From the NCBI GenBank assembly GCA_026874595.1, contig CM049316.1, positions 11,522,839 to 11,586,838 on the forward strand: DNA of 64,000 bases, in the 5' to 3' direction. Below the pieces are notes generated by a model. The model was given only the letters and a program-made list of their open reading frames with translations. It did no database searches and was not told where the DNA came from. Origin of the DNA: Sipunculus nudus (taxonomy: Eukaryota; Annelida; Sipuncula; Golfingiida; Sipunculidae). Below are positions 1-12,092 of this stretch, piece by piece (positions within the stretch are counted from its first letter, which is position 1; every line of letters begins with the position of its first letter). The translations under genes were made by a program, and so were the position numbers.

Positions 1-425
1 ACCTCAAAATCAACAGGTCTTTTCCCCTGTTGGCAGAGAAGCGATATCAGTGCTGGAAGGTTTGGAATGAAAAGTCTAGCTTGAAATGTGTCCACAACCT
101 TTTCAAAGAAGTGGATCCTGTGACCCTGACCTTTGACCTTGTGACCTCAAAATCTATAGGATTCTTCTCCATCTTAGTAGGTGAGCTATATGTGAAAAAT
201 CAAAGAATTGGGATGAAAGGGTTGGCTTAAAATGCATCCACAGGCTTTTCAAAGAAGAGGCTCCTGTGACCTTGACCTTCGACCTTTTGACCTAAAAAAA
301 ATTATGGTTCTTACCCTGTTGGTAGGTGAGCTGTATGTGAAAGAAGGAAGGTTTGGGATGAAAATTTTGTCTCAAAGAGTTATTTCTGGGGGGTGCAAAC
401 ACACCCCATAACTTCGAGAATATAG
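1..425 (+). repeat. GACCTTTGACC-type dispersed repeat with ~144-bp internal periodicity
   Basis: Two similar blocks follow each other: a segment containing 'ccttttcaaagaag...cctgtgaccctgacctttgacc' near 96-150 recurs near 243-285 as 'cttttcaaagaag...cctgtgaccttgaccttcgacc', each followed by 'taggtgagctatatgtgaaa' or close to it. The short open frame at 30-230 lies inside this repeat and is not a gene. I associate this repeat type with bivalve and gastropod genomes; that association is from memory. Confidence 0.7.
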
Positions 426-527
426 GTCGCAGTGACGTAATTTCAGGTTTGCAAGGAGATCTTTTTATAACCTCTAAGACTGCATAGGGTTCATGGCCCT
501 AGCCCCTACGGTTACGATTTGTGCCGT

Positions 528-645
528 GCTAACGGACGGACGGCCGGCCGGACGGCCGGCCGGCCGGACGGACAGACGGAAGGACGACGGACAAAGACCC
601 ATCGCTATAGCCCAGCATGACTGAAAGTCAGCTGAGCTAAAAACA
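528..645 (+). repeat. GGAC/GGCC simple repeat with conserved 3' tail
   Basis: A GC-rich run of GGAC and GGCC units (about 532-592) is followed by 'aaagacccatcgctatag' and 'cagctgagctaaaaac'. The simple repeat plus this fixed tail looks like the 3' end of a dispersed element that follows the GACCTTTGACC block. Confidence 0.6.
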
Positions 646-732
646 GAAAATATCCGAATCGATATATGTCGGATTAATGAAATGGACTATATTCGTTTTT
701 TTTTTTAACCGGAGACTGAGAAATGGACTAAC

Positions 733-936
733 TTTCTGCCCATAATGCATGATGCTCTTGTAGTCGTAGGGTACGTTGAAGTCGCTGATGACAGCAGATG
801 AAAGTTGACGGAAGTTGAAGTGTTTTCCTTGCATGATGTTTTGTTCCAGGATGGTAACATACTCATTACGGTCTGTTCTTGTCTGCTCGTGGTAGAAGCC
901 AAGCGCGTGTCCTATTTCGTGGATTATGATGCCTTT
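733..936 (-). CDS. Astacin exon: zinc-binding helix and Met-turn
   Basis: A 68-codon exon in phase 0 at both ends. It opens after '...gataccag' and ends before 'gttagt'. It encodes KGIIIHEIGHALGFYHEQTR, the HExxHxxGxxHE zinc signature with catalytic glutamate, then 'NEYVTILEQNI', 'NFRQL' and 'YDYKSIMHYG', the Met-turn with the conserved tyrosine. All catalytic residues are intact and there is no stop or frameshift, which supports a functional gene. The short open frame that runs past 733 into 637 reads into the intron. The next exon downstream lies outside the window. Confidence 0.9.
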
Positions 937-3732
937 CTGGTATCACCAAGAGAATAATGTTTCATAAACAGGGCGTTGATACAAGGGGTGGGGTATCTAT
1001 ATCCCCCATTTTTGAGCAAGGGGGGATGATCACTGTCATCATTCCTTGCTGTTCAGAGAGTACAATTATATACTGAAAAATATTTAATATATTAACAATC
1101 AAAATGACAGACTTTGGTTCCATTTCTTTATTTCTGAGTTTATTTTAAAACTATAAAGTATTTTCTATATAGAATTAACCTACACTAGAAACGTAATAAT
1201 TGTATAAGTATTTATCGACAATCAACCCTTTAAAATATTTTATAAATATTTTAAAAATATTTTACATGAAATTTAGAATTCAACAAAACAACCCCAAGAC
1301 CTGAACATCATACCCTACCCAAGAGTGTATCCCCATCCAAGAATATCATATAATATTTGTTATTTCTAATACCTATATGCAGATAATAATGCAGATTACT
1401 GAATGTAGTACTAACCCTCCTGCACGCAGGGGCCAGTGACAACGCCTGTGTTCCACCTCTCATCCCAACGAAAGACGAACATCTGTCAACACAAACATTG
1501 CGAGAAACCAGATTTTTTAACCAGAATGAAAATAAATTAGAAAAATGAGCCTTATGTAAATAAAGGAGTCGAAACCATCATTTTATAACAGATTATTGTT
1601 AAAAGAGCATATCTATATATTAATAGCGTAAGGCGATTTTTGTAATTTTCCGTATCTCCTCCGATACCACCGTACGGATTGCTGTGATTTTCGACATACA
1701 TATGCTCCGGGGTTGTCCGAAAAGATTACACCCACTTGTATTTGCAATAAATGCATATTACGTGCATAATTAATAAGTTTTATATTTACTCCCCCGCGGG
1801 CGCCTCTTTTCTTTGTGTCTTCGGTCCCGGTAACACAATGGCTTTAGAGTGTGTTGGCGGGACAGAGTTTTACTTCGGGGGCCCTATCTGAGGTTTTCTT
1901 ACATTTTGCGGTGACCGGCCAGAAATAATCCACATCGGCGATCCCTTCTCAAAAGGGGGGATCTCGGACAGAATTGTTTTGCAGAAGCCCTCTCTGTGAC
2001 CTGATATGCTTGAGTGCACATCAACCGGGTCGCAGGAAATCGTGATGGATAGGCCAAAAAAGGTATGGTTCTCAGGCACTATATTTCACAAACCTGTGAG
2101 GCTGGGCGAAATTTTACCTTTGTTTTGTATGTTTCGATATAAAAAAATATCATATAATCAGGGAAAAGCACGCAAAAGCCCTGCAAAACAAAGGAAATCT
2201 GATCAAAATTGAATATTTTATCTTCTTGAAAGGTGAAATTCAAAATAAATTTTTTTTATGCGGGAGGGGGGGGGGGGGGTATAACTGACGCGGGCGGTGC
2301 CTGAGAATATTACCTTTTATTTTGTTTATTTATTTGTTTATTTTTTTTTTTTTTTTTTTTGGTCTTATACAGTCTTACTTGGTCGCGCGGGGGCATGTAA
2401 CAGATGTAAAGAAAATGTTAACCAAATTCACGTCGTGGTTTGTAAAGTGTGAGATGAACTCGTGTGGAGTGGCGACCAGAAAATGTAAACACATATAATT
2501 GACTAAAAATGCATCGGAAATCGAGATTATTTCTCATGTCTCATTACAAATATATAACTCCTGTAAAATGTATATTTAATACGTTTGTACTGGTATTTGT
2601 TTCTTTCACATGCATGTGCCATCTGATTTTCAACAATGTTTATGTTATATACTCTTTGTTTTTAAAGACTTAATTCTATCATTCCGTATGTACGCTTATT
2701 GCGTATAAGTCATGACCATCATTGTTACTATTTTCACAAATAAAACTGGTATTTTTGCATTTTCTTCTTAGGTCTTTTACGTGGACGGTTTCTTTTGTAT
2801 GTATATGTAATACTGTTGATCAGTTTCTCATATCTGATGGCACATGTGTTGGTGGCTGTTTGTCAAAGACCCCGACCACGTGTTAGGCTATGGCTTCGAG
2901 TGACCGTGTGCGACTGTACGCTGTTTTGAAACGTGCCGAACGCTGTTCCGAAAGATACTATCACAACACCATTGATATAATGGATCTATATATTGATAGC
3001 GTAAAGCGATTTGTGTGATTTTCAATATGTCCGGATTTTCCGTGGATTTCCGATACCACCGTACGGATTGTCGTATTCGCCCCAAACCGTATGTAGCACG
3101 GGTAGTTGCTAGTCTATATATTAATAGCGTAAGGCGATTTTTGTAATTTTCCGTATCTCCTCTGACACCAACGTACGGATCGCCGTGATTTTCGACATAC
3201 ATATGCCCCTGGTTTGTCCGAAGAGTTTCCTCCCACTTTTATTTGCAATATTTGCTTATTACGTGCATAATTAATAAATTAAATATTTGCCCTCCGCGGG
3301 CGCCTCTATTCTTTGTGTCTTTGGGCTTGGTAACATAACGGCCATAGTGTGTAGTCCCGGGAGAGAGTTTTTCTGCGGGGGCCCGTTTGGGGTTTTCGTG
3401 CAAATTCGCGGTCACTGGCCGGAAATAATCCCCATTGGTGATCCCTTCTCAAAAGACAACCTCCGCGCGGGGATAGGGTCTATAAGGCACAAGGAGAATG
3501 CTCAAAAGGGGGATCTTTGAAAGAATCATAATTACCCGAGTGGTATTGCAAGGGCGGATCCAGGATAGAGGGAAGGGAGTGGGCCGTAATCGGTTTTTTA
3601 TGTTTTTTTTTTTAAATTCCCTCTTATGTCCTCCTCAACTGGTGTATTCAAAAATTTCCCAATATGGAAGGGGGATACCCCCTCTCATACCCTCCCTCGT
3701 GTACCTGCAATTAACATGGTTCATAAGTGAAA

Positions 3733-3779
<47 letters not shown>

Positions 3780-6700
3780 TATACTGAAATACAAAATGTA
3801 GTAATAATTTATATATATATACATGTATATATATAAAACTTAAGTTTTCATAATTACAATCAAACGCCAACGAAATATTAGCGCACCCCCCCCCCCCCTC
3901 CCCGTCCCCTTTGACTACGCTCTTTTAGTGAATGCATTGACTGTCTCACTGAAAAACAATGGCTCACCTTTCAAACAGGAATGGTCTTTGGGAATGTGCG
4001 ATATTTAAAAAAAAATACAGCCATTAAATGTATACTATAATGCTTCCACGAACTTCTGCGCAGCGGGATTGCCCGACCATGCGAGTGCTCAGGTTTTGTG
4101 CGCTACTTTACTACCATGCAAGATAACAGGTTCCTTTACTGGTGGATTGACGGGCTCGGAGGGCAACTTTTAATAGCGATGTTCAACATAATATATTTTC
4201 ATATGAAAATGATTTCATTTATCATATAAACTTCTCCGAAAAAATCGCTGGCCAATCCCTTAGCTTCAATAAGATTTTTATGCATAACACAATACATATA
4301 ATGTATCTATATATCAATATATAACACCATACGGAGTGCCGTGATTTTCCACATCAGTATGCTCCGGGTTCGTCCGAAGACATTCCACCATTCGTACCCG
4401 AAGGTATTCGTCAAAGTCATCCAGACTCAGACACAAGGCCAACTCAAAAACAGAACACTTACACCAAATGTCGTCTTCAAAGAGGTCTTATGACGGTAAC
4501 ATTGTACAACCAAGATATTCAACTATATATGAAAGATTATTTGACATTCAGAACTAACCGCTCGCTCCAAGCCGTGCGTAGCACAGGATATTGCTAGTCT
4601 GAGCTTAATTTCAACTAACAAAGTGTATATATAACTTCCGAAGATCTGTTTCACGGGCATGCGCACTGCATGTGCTGATCGTCAGCTGTGTCCGGGTCCT
4701 GTGAACCTGCATTGCGGTGAATTCAGATTCACTAGCCGTATGCCCTTGCCTTGTGACACCCGGGTGTTGGTGTGAATGCAAAATTGGAGCGCCGAGGTTT
4801 GATTCGGTAAGAATCCGACACAAAATTTCAGCGTTCAGGTGAAACTGCGGAAAGATTTCGGTTGCAAAGGCACTTGAATTGGCAAAGTTCAAAGCGGTAA
4901 TGTGCTTTTTCTTTACCACGCCCAAATCCTCAAATTAAAGTTTTGTCAAAGACTCTCATATGACCCTCACTTTATGGACGGGATGTTTGTACTTTTATCT
5001 ATAGAGATAAAACAATAACGATTTTCTCATTATGACGTCGACAACAGATGTCGTATTAGAAAATGGCGTCCAGCACGCCATTTACTACCGTCGATTGTGA
5101 ATATTAAGGGACGGATCTCGGGAGAAAGTTTTTATATCATAATCAATTTAGGTTTATCGATTACTTATCGAAACAATATCGATATAAGTGATTTGTATTT
5201 AGATAACAGTTTCTTTATAGGTCAGAAGATGGAGTATCAAATCTCGATCCCTTGAATGTCATTGGATCCAACAGAAACATTAATTTGCCCGACAAAATTT
5301 CTTCACTGGAATATCTTTATTTGGATATTTGCACGCAATATAGAACTGACAATAAACTACTTTTATTAAATGACATGTCATTACACTTCTTCATCGCGGG
5401 TTGCCGGGCCGGTGAGCTGTAGTCAGAACGAAATGTAACAAAATTGGATCTGGGCACTCTTCGCTGGGCTGATATCCGTTGTCTGGCAACGGATACATGG
5501 CTACGATAAAATAGTCTATTGTCATAATAGGTGAATGCAGCAGAAACCACGTTGAAGTGTAATGACTAACGTTATTTTATCTGTACTTCTGATAAAAGAA
5601 AATCTGAGGTCATTGGGTCCAACTATACATTTCTTTCAAAGTCAAAGATGAATACCGGCGCAATGCGTCACCTGTAACTATAATCTGGCCAAAAGTCAGT
5701 TTAAAAAATCAGCAAGCTCAGGGAGAAGAGAGAATGAAAAGAAAACAGAAACAATTATTCTAGTTAATAGTTTTGACCTAGGTGGACCAACGAACCTCCC
5801 GACCCACCCACCAACCGCTCCAAGAAAATTGTTTGGTCAAAACGCATGGACCTGTTGATGATACACTTGCCAAAATCTCCTAAAAATATGTATGAGATAT
5901 CATGGAATAAAATTTATGATGTTCAATTTGACTATTTAAAAAATGTGTATACTTTTCCTGCTCCGGTAAATTAAGACAGAGACTGAGTACAGGGGCTGAT
6001 CCAGGATTTAGGAAGAGAGGGGGGGGGGGGGGTGGTGGTTCCAGCCTGCGAGGACTAATGACAAAGGCGGGAAAAGTAGCCTAGGTGCTGAAAAAATGGT
6101 CTGAAACCCATGAAAAATGTTGCAGAGGCTGAAAAGGCGGGGGGGGGGGGGATTCGCTTCTGGAGTAGGAAGATCTTTTTGCGTGGCCTAATTACTGGGT
6201 GTTGGAACACTTACCCTCCACCGTTCTGGAAGGCTATCTGGTTTCTGTCGCTTGAGGAAGAAGGACGGAAGTTCAGACAGGTATACTTCTCCCAGTCATT
6301 GATGGCCAGCTTAACTTGATGAACATCAGATTTGCCTGATTAACAAAACAATAAATAAGCTTTCGCAATTATGCTGCGTATACCTATATTCTGTGGCATA
6401 TATCTTACTCTACGTTCATACCTACTTCATTGACGGAACTAGTTAACCATTTTCCACCTTTTCGGTGTGGGAGAAGCTGCCAGGTCTGCGCACATTTTAT
6501 TTTTATATTTATATCTCACAATCAATTCACCAAGTTCTTGTAATATAAATTAACCTTAACTAAATGGCGTGAAAAAACTCTCAGAAGGGAAAACTATTTT
6601 TGCTTTTAACTTTTTAACTTTTACTGTCAGTTATTTCTGGCCTCCATTTTTTTACAACTTCCGATTTTATAGTGAATTTCACGTTGACAGTTCTCCCTTA

Positions 6701-9700
6701 TAGTTTTCTCTTCAATGGTACATTTATAGCACAATTTCATATATAGGCGGAGTGGGCTACATGATAGGAGCTTAGGAGGCTCGCCCGCCCTGTAAGAAAA
6801 AAACTTCGAATATTTTCAATACTTTCAGATAATTTATTAACAATAAAAACCAGATGTTACATGGACCGATATGATATTTATATACACATATCCTGAGGAA
6901 ATTTCTGGTTTGTGCAGAATTAAAATAGTTCTTGCTTTCAAAAGTTAAACTTAACAACACGATCACAAACAAACGTTTTTACCAATGTTGAAATATCTTG
7001 AATTTTTACTTTAATATAACGAGGTCTTTTAGCCCTGGGCTTTACAATTTCTCATACCCAAGGCATTCCCTAAGTCTGCTAGCCTAGACTTCCCAATGTA
7101 TCCTAGCAAAGGGACCCCTGAGGTATTTGCACCAAGGGCCTCCAGGTCTCCAAGCTCAGGGCTTCTCAAAAGCTCCTAACCTAAGTGTCCCCAGTTGCGT
7201 TTATCCGTTTGCGTTTACAGATTATACGACTATGATCCATCCAGAAATCTAATTGAATTAAATAAAACTCAGGAATTCATCCACTTACTAAACAGGTTGG
7301 ATATTATATATGGCACAGTTCTGTTTTTCCAGCGTCTCCATAAGCTTTTTATACCGTCCCTCTTAACAGCACGCGAACTGTTCCTACAAATAAGAGCAAG
7401 ATATATAAACAAACAGAACAGGGAAATTAATAGAATTTGGTGTTGTTAGCCAATAAATGCAAAATAATCAAGACTTAATTCAAGAGTTTAGAGTGCATGA
7501 GGATTTTTTTCAGAATGAAACTTGTTATAAAGGGAAGGTTGTAGAGGCTAATATTTATATAGCACAAATGCTAATATTAATACAATAACATGATTTTCAA
7601 AATATTGAGAAAGAATCTCAATAATTCAAGAATAAATATTTGTATTGTATTGTATTGTATACACAGAACATTTTCCTGTAAACTGTATTTTATATCCTCC
7701 ACACTTGTTTAACTATGCCATGGTGTTAGACCCTCCCCCCCCCCCCCCCCAATCCCTTTTTGTCTAGGATTCTTTATCCACCCCTGACTACCGATGATTT
7801 AATTCAGTAATATTTGACATTATAATGATAATAATTATAAGATATAGTGATAATATCGTTTTCCTTGATATGATTGATTTTAAATAATTGTGGTAGAAAT
7901 GAACCCATAAAATAACAAAATAAATTAATTAAAGGAAACGCCTCACGTCAATAAATACTTAATAGCAATGTCTTCGAATCATGAGGTCATGCAATTTCTC
8001 AGACCCATTATCAAGAATCATTTACTATTTAAAAATAAATTCAAGCTAGCTTGTCATATTAATTTAGGAATTCAATTTACAGTATGTAAAACAAAAAAAT
8101 GCGTCTCTATCATTATCAAGTTCAAAATGTATAGAAAGCATTTATAAAAGCCTGTATTAATGGCCTCCGCTAGGTGTGTTTATCCCCATTCGGGTGTGTG
8201 TGCGTTTGTTTACAAAAAAACTCATGTAATCATAAACGGAATATCAAGAAATATTCAGTGCATTTTGGGTATGGGCAAATGGAGAATCGAGTAGACTTGG
8301 TGCGGATTAGCTACATAAGAGGCAAACCACATGGAGGAGGCTTGCATTACTTAGAAAGCCCATTTCTAGTTATTGTATGATTTAAGCAATTCGGAATATA
8401 TACGGCCATTTTACAAGAACAGCCATTATAATAATAAAAAATAATAATAATAAACCCGATTACATTTGTGGAGGTAATCGGAATCATCACAAAGGAATAA
8501 TTATGAAGGGGCTATTCCTTTGTCCCCGAGTAGAAGCCGCCCATTCGTATGCAGTTGCCTGGTGAACCTGTGTTTTTAAACCATGACATTGTTTTACATG
8601 AAACGTGCACGTACGAAAGAACGACTGATCAGTAGATTCTGGCGGGGGTTTCAAAGTCCCCAAGAAACTGAGGACCCTTAGAAGTGTGTGCAATCCCCCC
8701 CCCCCCCCCCCATAGGGCTTCCTTATGAAAAAAAAAATATTTTTCAAACAACCCATAAATCGGCCGCACTATTAAAACCATGGTTATCATGGAAAGATAC
8801 TTCTGAAATTTAAAAATCAACATACCTGTGAACCTATAAAACGATGATCGTGTAAAGGGGGGATCAGCTCTTTGTGTATATACCCCTAACCCATAACAAA
8901 TTTGTCTAACGGTGGTCACATCACTGGACACAGTGTCCAGTGCTGACCAAACTGAAAAGCCCTCGCCATGAAAGCGGAGCCATGTGGTCTTTGGATTAAA
9001 AAAATCTTTACTTCCTTTTGAGAGAGAAAAATCCTTTAGAGGTGTTACAATGGATAGGGGGGGGGGATCAATGGGGATTATAGTGAACCTGTGTGACCGC
9101 GTATTGTACGGAAATGCTTTTTTTGGTAGGACATGCACTCTGGCCACGGTCTTAACAGGCCAGCGAAAATCCCCGAGGCGCCTCCTTAAAAAGCGTCAGA
9201 GGCGTGGAGGACCTTGCAGCACAAAAGAAATAGGGGCACCTTATGGAGAAATATTAAAATTCTTAATTATTCAGCTTAGTAGGGCATAATCCCACAAAAT
9301 AAAACAAACTTTTCCTAGAAAAGGGCACCACCTATATGTCTGCCGAATTTGGAGAGCCAAATCAGAACGGAAGCAGGTAAACCGTGTCTAGAAAGAACCC
9401 AACTCCGTATTAATTATATAGAAGATAACAAAAGGACAATTGTTCCGTTATTACAAATAACCGGATGCTATGCTACAGTTGACAGAATAGCCCCCCCCCC
9501 CCATTATTTCAAATAGGGGTCAATCAATTTCACCACACACTTTGCCAATTAAAAGTTCATAAAACCATGAAGTAAGCTGTATTTTCAATCAGTTAAAATG
9601 TCTTATTAACATAAGTTAATGCAGTGTGGCAATTCCTCAAGTATCAATCGCAGGTATAGAGAAATTACTAAAATATCACAAGGACTGATAATAATTCGAG

Positions 9701-12022
9701 ATTCACCCGTATTGACGACATTAAACGTACAAATTAAATGACCATTGCAGTTTTATATAATTATTACTTTTAAATATGGCTGATCCAAGGCACCGAATCA
9801 TTTTTGTTAACTAAGGGTTTCCTTGCCGATTTCTAAAGGGATAATATTCCCTGATACCCTAATAGCCTAAAGTTGTGACAATTGTAAATATTTTGCCTTC
9901 CGCATGAGGAGAACAACCGCTCCCACACTAAGCCCTCCCGGCCGATACACATACACCCTTGTCAGTCTAGCGTCATATCGACCCTCTGACATTACGACCA
10001 GATTTCTTGCGCCAGAGTGTCATAACATCTAAGGCTTGGGAACGCATTACAAGGCCTCATGAGAATGCAAATATCATCGTCATTTTTGGCAACGCTTCAT
10101 GGCCTACTGGTACACTGTCAGTTAACATAAACCAGTATAATCGTTGGCATTTTATGTACTTTCTAATAACACCAATCATGAACGAGGAAAGTTCCGTTTT
10201 AACTCAGCATATTGGTAAACCCCTCGGCATGTTTGTTGAATTTATGACCGCATGAACACAATCATGGCTCGCACGGGTTACAGGACGCAGGTAACTTGCA
10301 GGCGATACAGGGAATGACTCGTTACCTTAGAGATGGGGTTTCAGTTTTGGTTGTGAGTTTACATGTATCCTCTTGTGTTAAACTAGAATACGGGTAGTCG
10401 ACAAGCGACTACGTGTATCCGCCTAAATCAGAGTGGAACGGGTGAAGTGAGGCATGGATTGAGTGGCAAGGGGAAATAGAGTGAAGTTTTGCATATTAGC
10501 ATGAATGTCTGCAGCCAAATTGTGTATGTAGGTTGAGCCACCAACCACAAAATCCAGAAAGCCGTCCAAGTTGTATACATATGCAAAATTTAAGGCAGAT
10601 ATGTCAAACTAATACATGTATATGAGTGATTTTAGCCCGTGGCAGACAAACAGACAGGAGCTGTGCTAAAATGGTTGTAGGTGGCGCCACCAGTTTTGCG
10701 TATGATAAAGAGCTATGTGAGAACTATACACATGCAAAACTTTGGCCCAATCGGTCAAACGGTTCCCAAGATATGAGCTTGGATGTCTGCAGCGTAAACG
10801 TGAATGTAGGTGGCGCCACCTGTCATAAAATCAGAAAAGCTATCCAGGATGTATACGCATGCCGAATTACAGGTGAATTAGTCAAATCACTGCAGAGATA
10901 TGAGTAATTTTAACCCAAGGCAGACGAACAGATGGACACTGTGCAAACATGGTTTCAGGTGGCGCCACCATTTTTGTGTATGTTATAAAGCTCTCCAAGG
11001 GCTATATTTGTGCAAAAAAATTTTCCTTAACGGTCAAACGGTTCCCGAGATATGTGGGTTTATGTGTGGAAACAGACGCACAAACGGACGCAGAGCGCAG
11101 AGGAAAGGTCAGAGGTCAAAACAAAATCGGGGCGCAGCAGTTCACATGTGACCCGAACATAATCCCGGGTTTCGTTAAATTCCGCCCAGCGGTTACGGAG
11201 GAGTTCTCCAGACACCTACGCGGCGGCGGCGGCGGCGGTGGGCTGAAAACATAGTATCCGCAAAACTCTGTTTTGGCGGATACAATAATCATCATAAGCA
11301 TAATGTTAGGATACAACATGATGGAAACCACTACGATGCATCCCTCGATATTGCTTGTATCACGACTCAAGTAGGCTTACCGGCCCGATTATCATTGCCT
11401 ACTGAGTTGGGTTGTCACGGCTATTGTCAAACTCCCAAGCCCCTTGCGGGTCGGATTCTGGAACTAACTTCGTGTCTCACACGTTCTGTTTTTAATTATA
11501 ATTTTGGTAATCTATTTCAAAAACTGATTATAAACAAAACACATTTGAATAATGGGACTTCGCATGCCTAATGGCCATTGAGGTCATTAAATAAAAATGT
11601 GGCGAACATTATTACCTCTGATTCCTGAAATTTCCATGCATGTTTTTATCACCGAATGTAAAATCGGTCATGCCTTCTGTCTCATTACATAAGAAACCAA
11701 GCATCGTAAGATACGTACAGCCGTAACATCTCTTCATACTGCGCCTTAGTATACACCATGTCCATCTCTACCAGAACGGTCTCCTTGTCGTGAACGAAGT
11801 CCATGGCGTGACCTGGTTTTGATAATGTCTTATTATGTCAGTTATATAACTATCCAATCGAAAAATATGCTTATAATAGAGCCCCTTTGATTACGGATTT
11901 AAAAACAAAAAACATGCTTCATGATTAGTTTGAACAATTCTTACGTCCATGTTAGTTTATATGCATCAATAATTTTGCGAACGCAAAGAAGTTGATACAT
12001 TTCATATTTTTAATATGACAAG

Positions 12023-12092
<70 letters not shown>

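Noticed and set aside
6443-6504. Candidate missing astacin exon (minus strand, TWQLLPHRKGGKW...)
   Set aside because: Phases would fit (0 in, 1 out), but the acceptor lacks a pyrimidine tract and the conserved W...PY mature N-terminus is absent. The join would leave the helix region about ten residues short.
8828-8940. Second candidate for the missing astacin exon, ending before gtatgt at 8826
   Set aside because: The donor phase fits but the encoded residues do not resemble an astacin propeptide or mature start and lie in repeat-like DNA.
8629-9147. 172-codon minus-strand open frame
   Set aside because: It runs through poly-C/poly-G repeat sequence, has no recognisable domain, and partly overlaps repeat-like DNA related to the 365-bp family.
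10530-10970. Regularly spaced palindromes considered as a CRISPR-like array
   Set aside because: The genome is eukaryotic, the units are long and similar throughout, and there are no short identical repeats with unique spacers.
10626-11254. Overlapping plus-strand open frames
   Set aside because: They follow the GGTGGCGCCACC tandem units; the protein repetition mirrors the DNA repeat.
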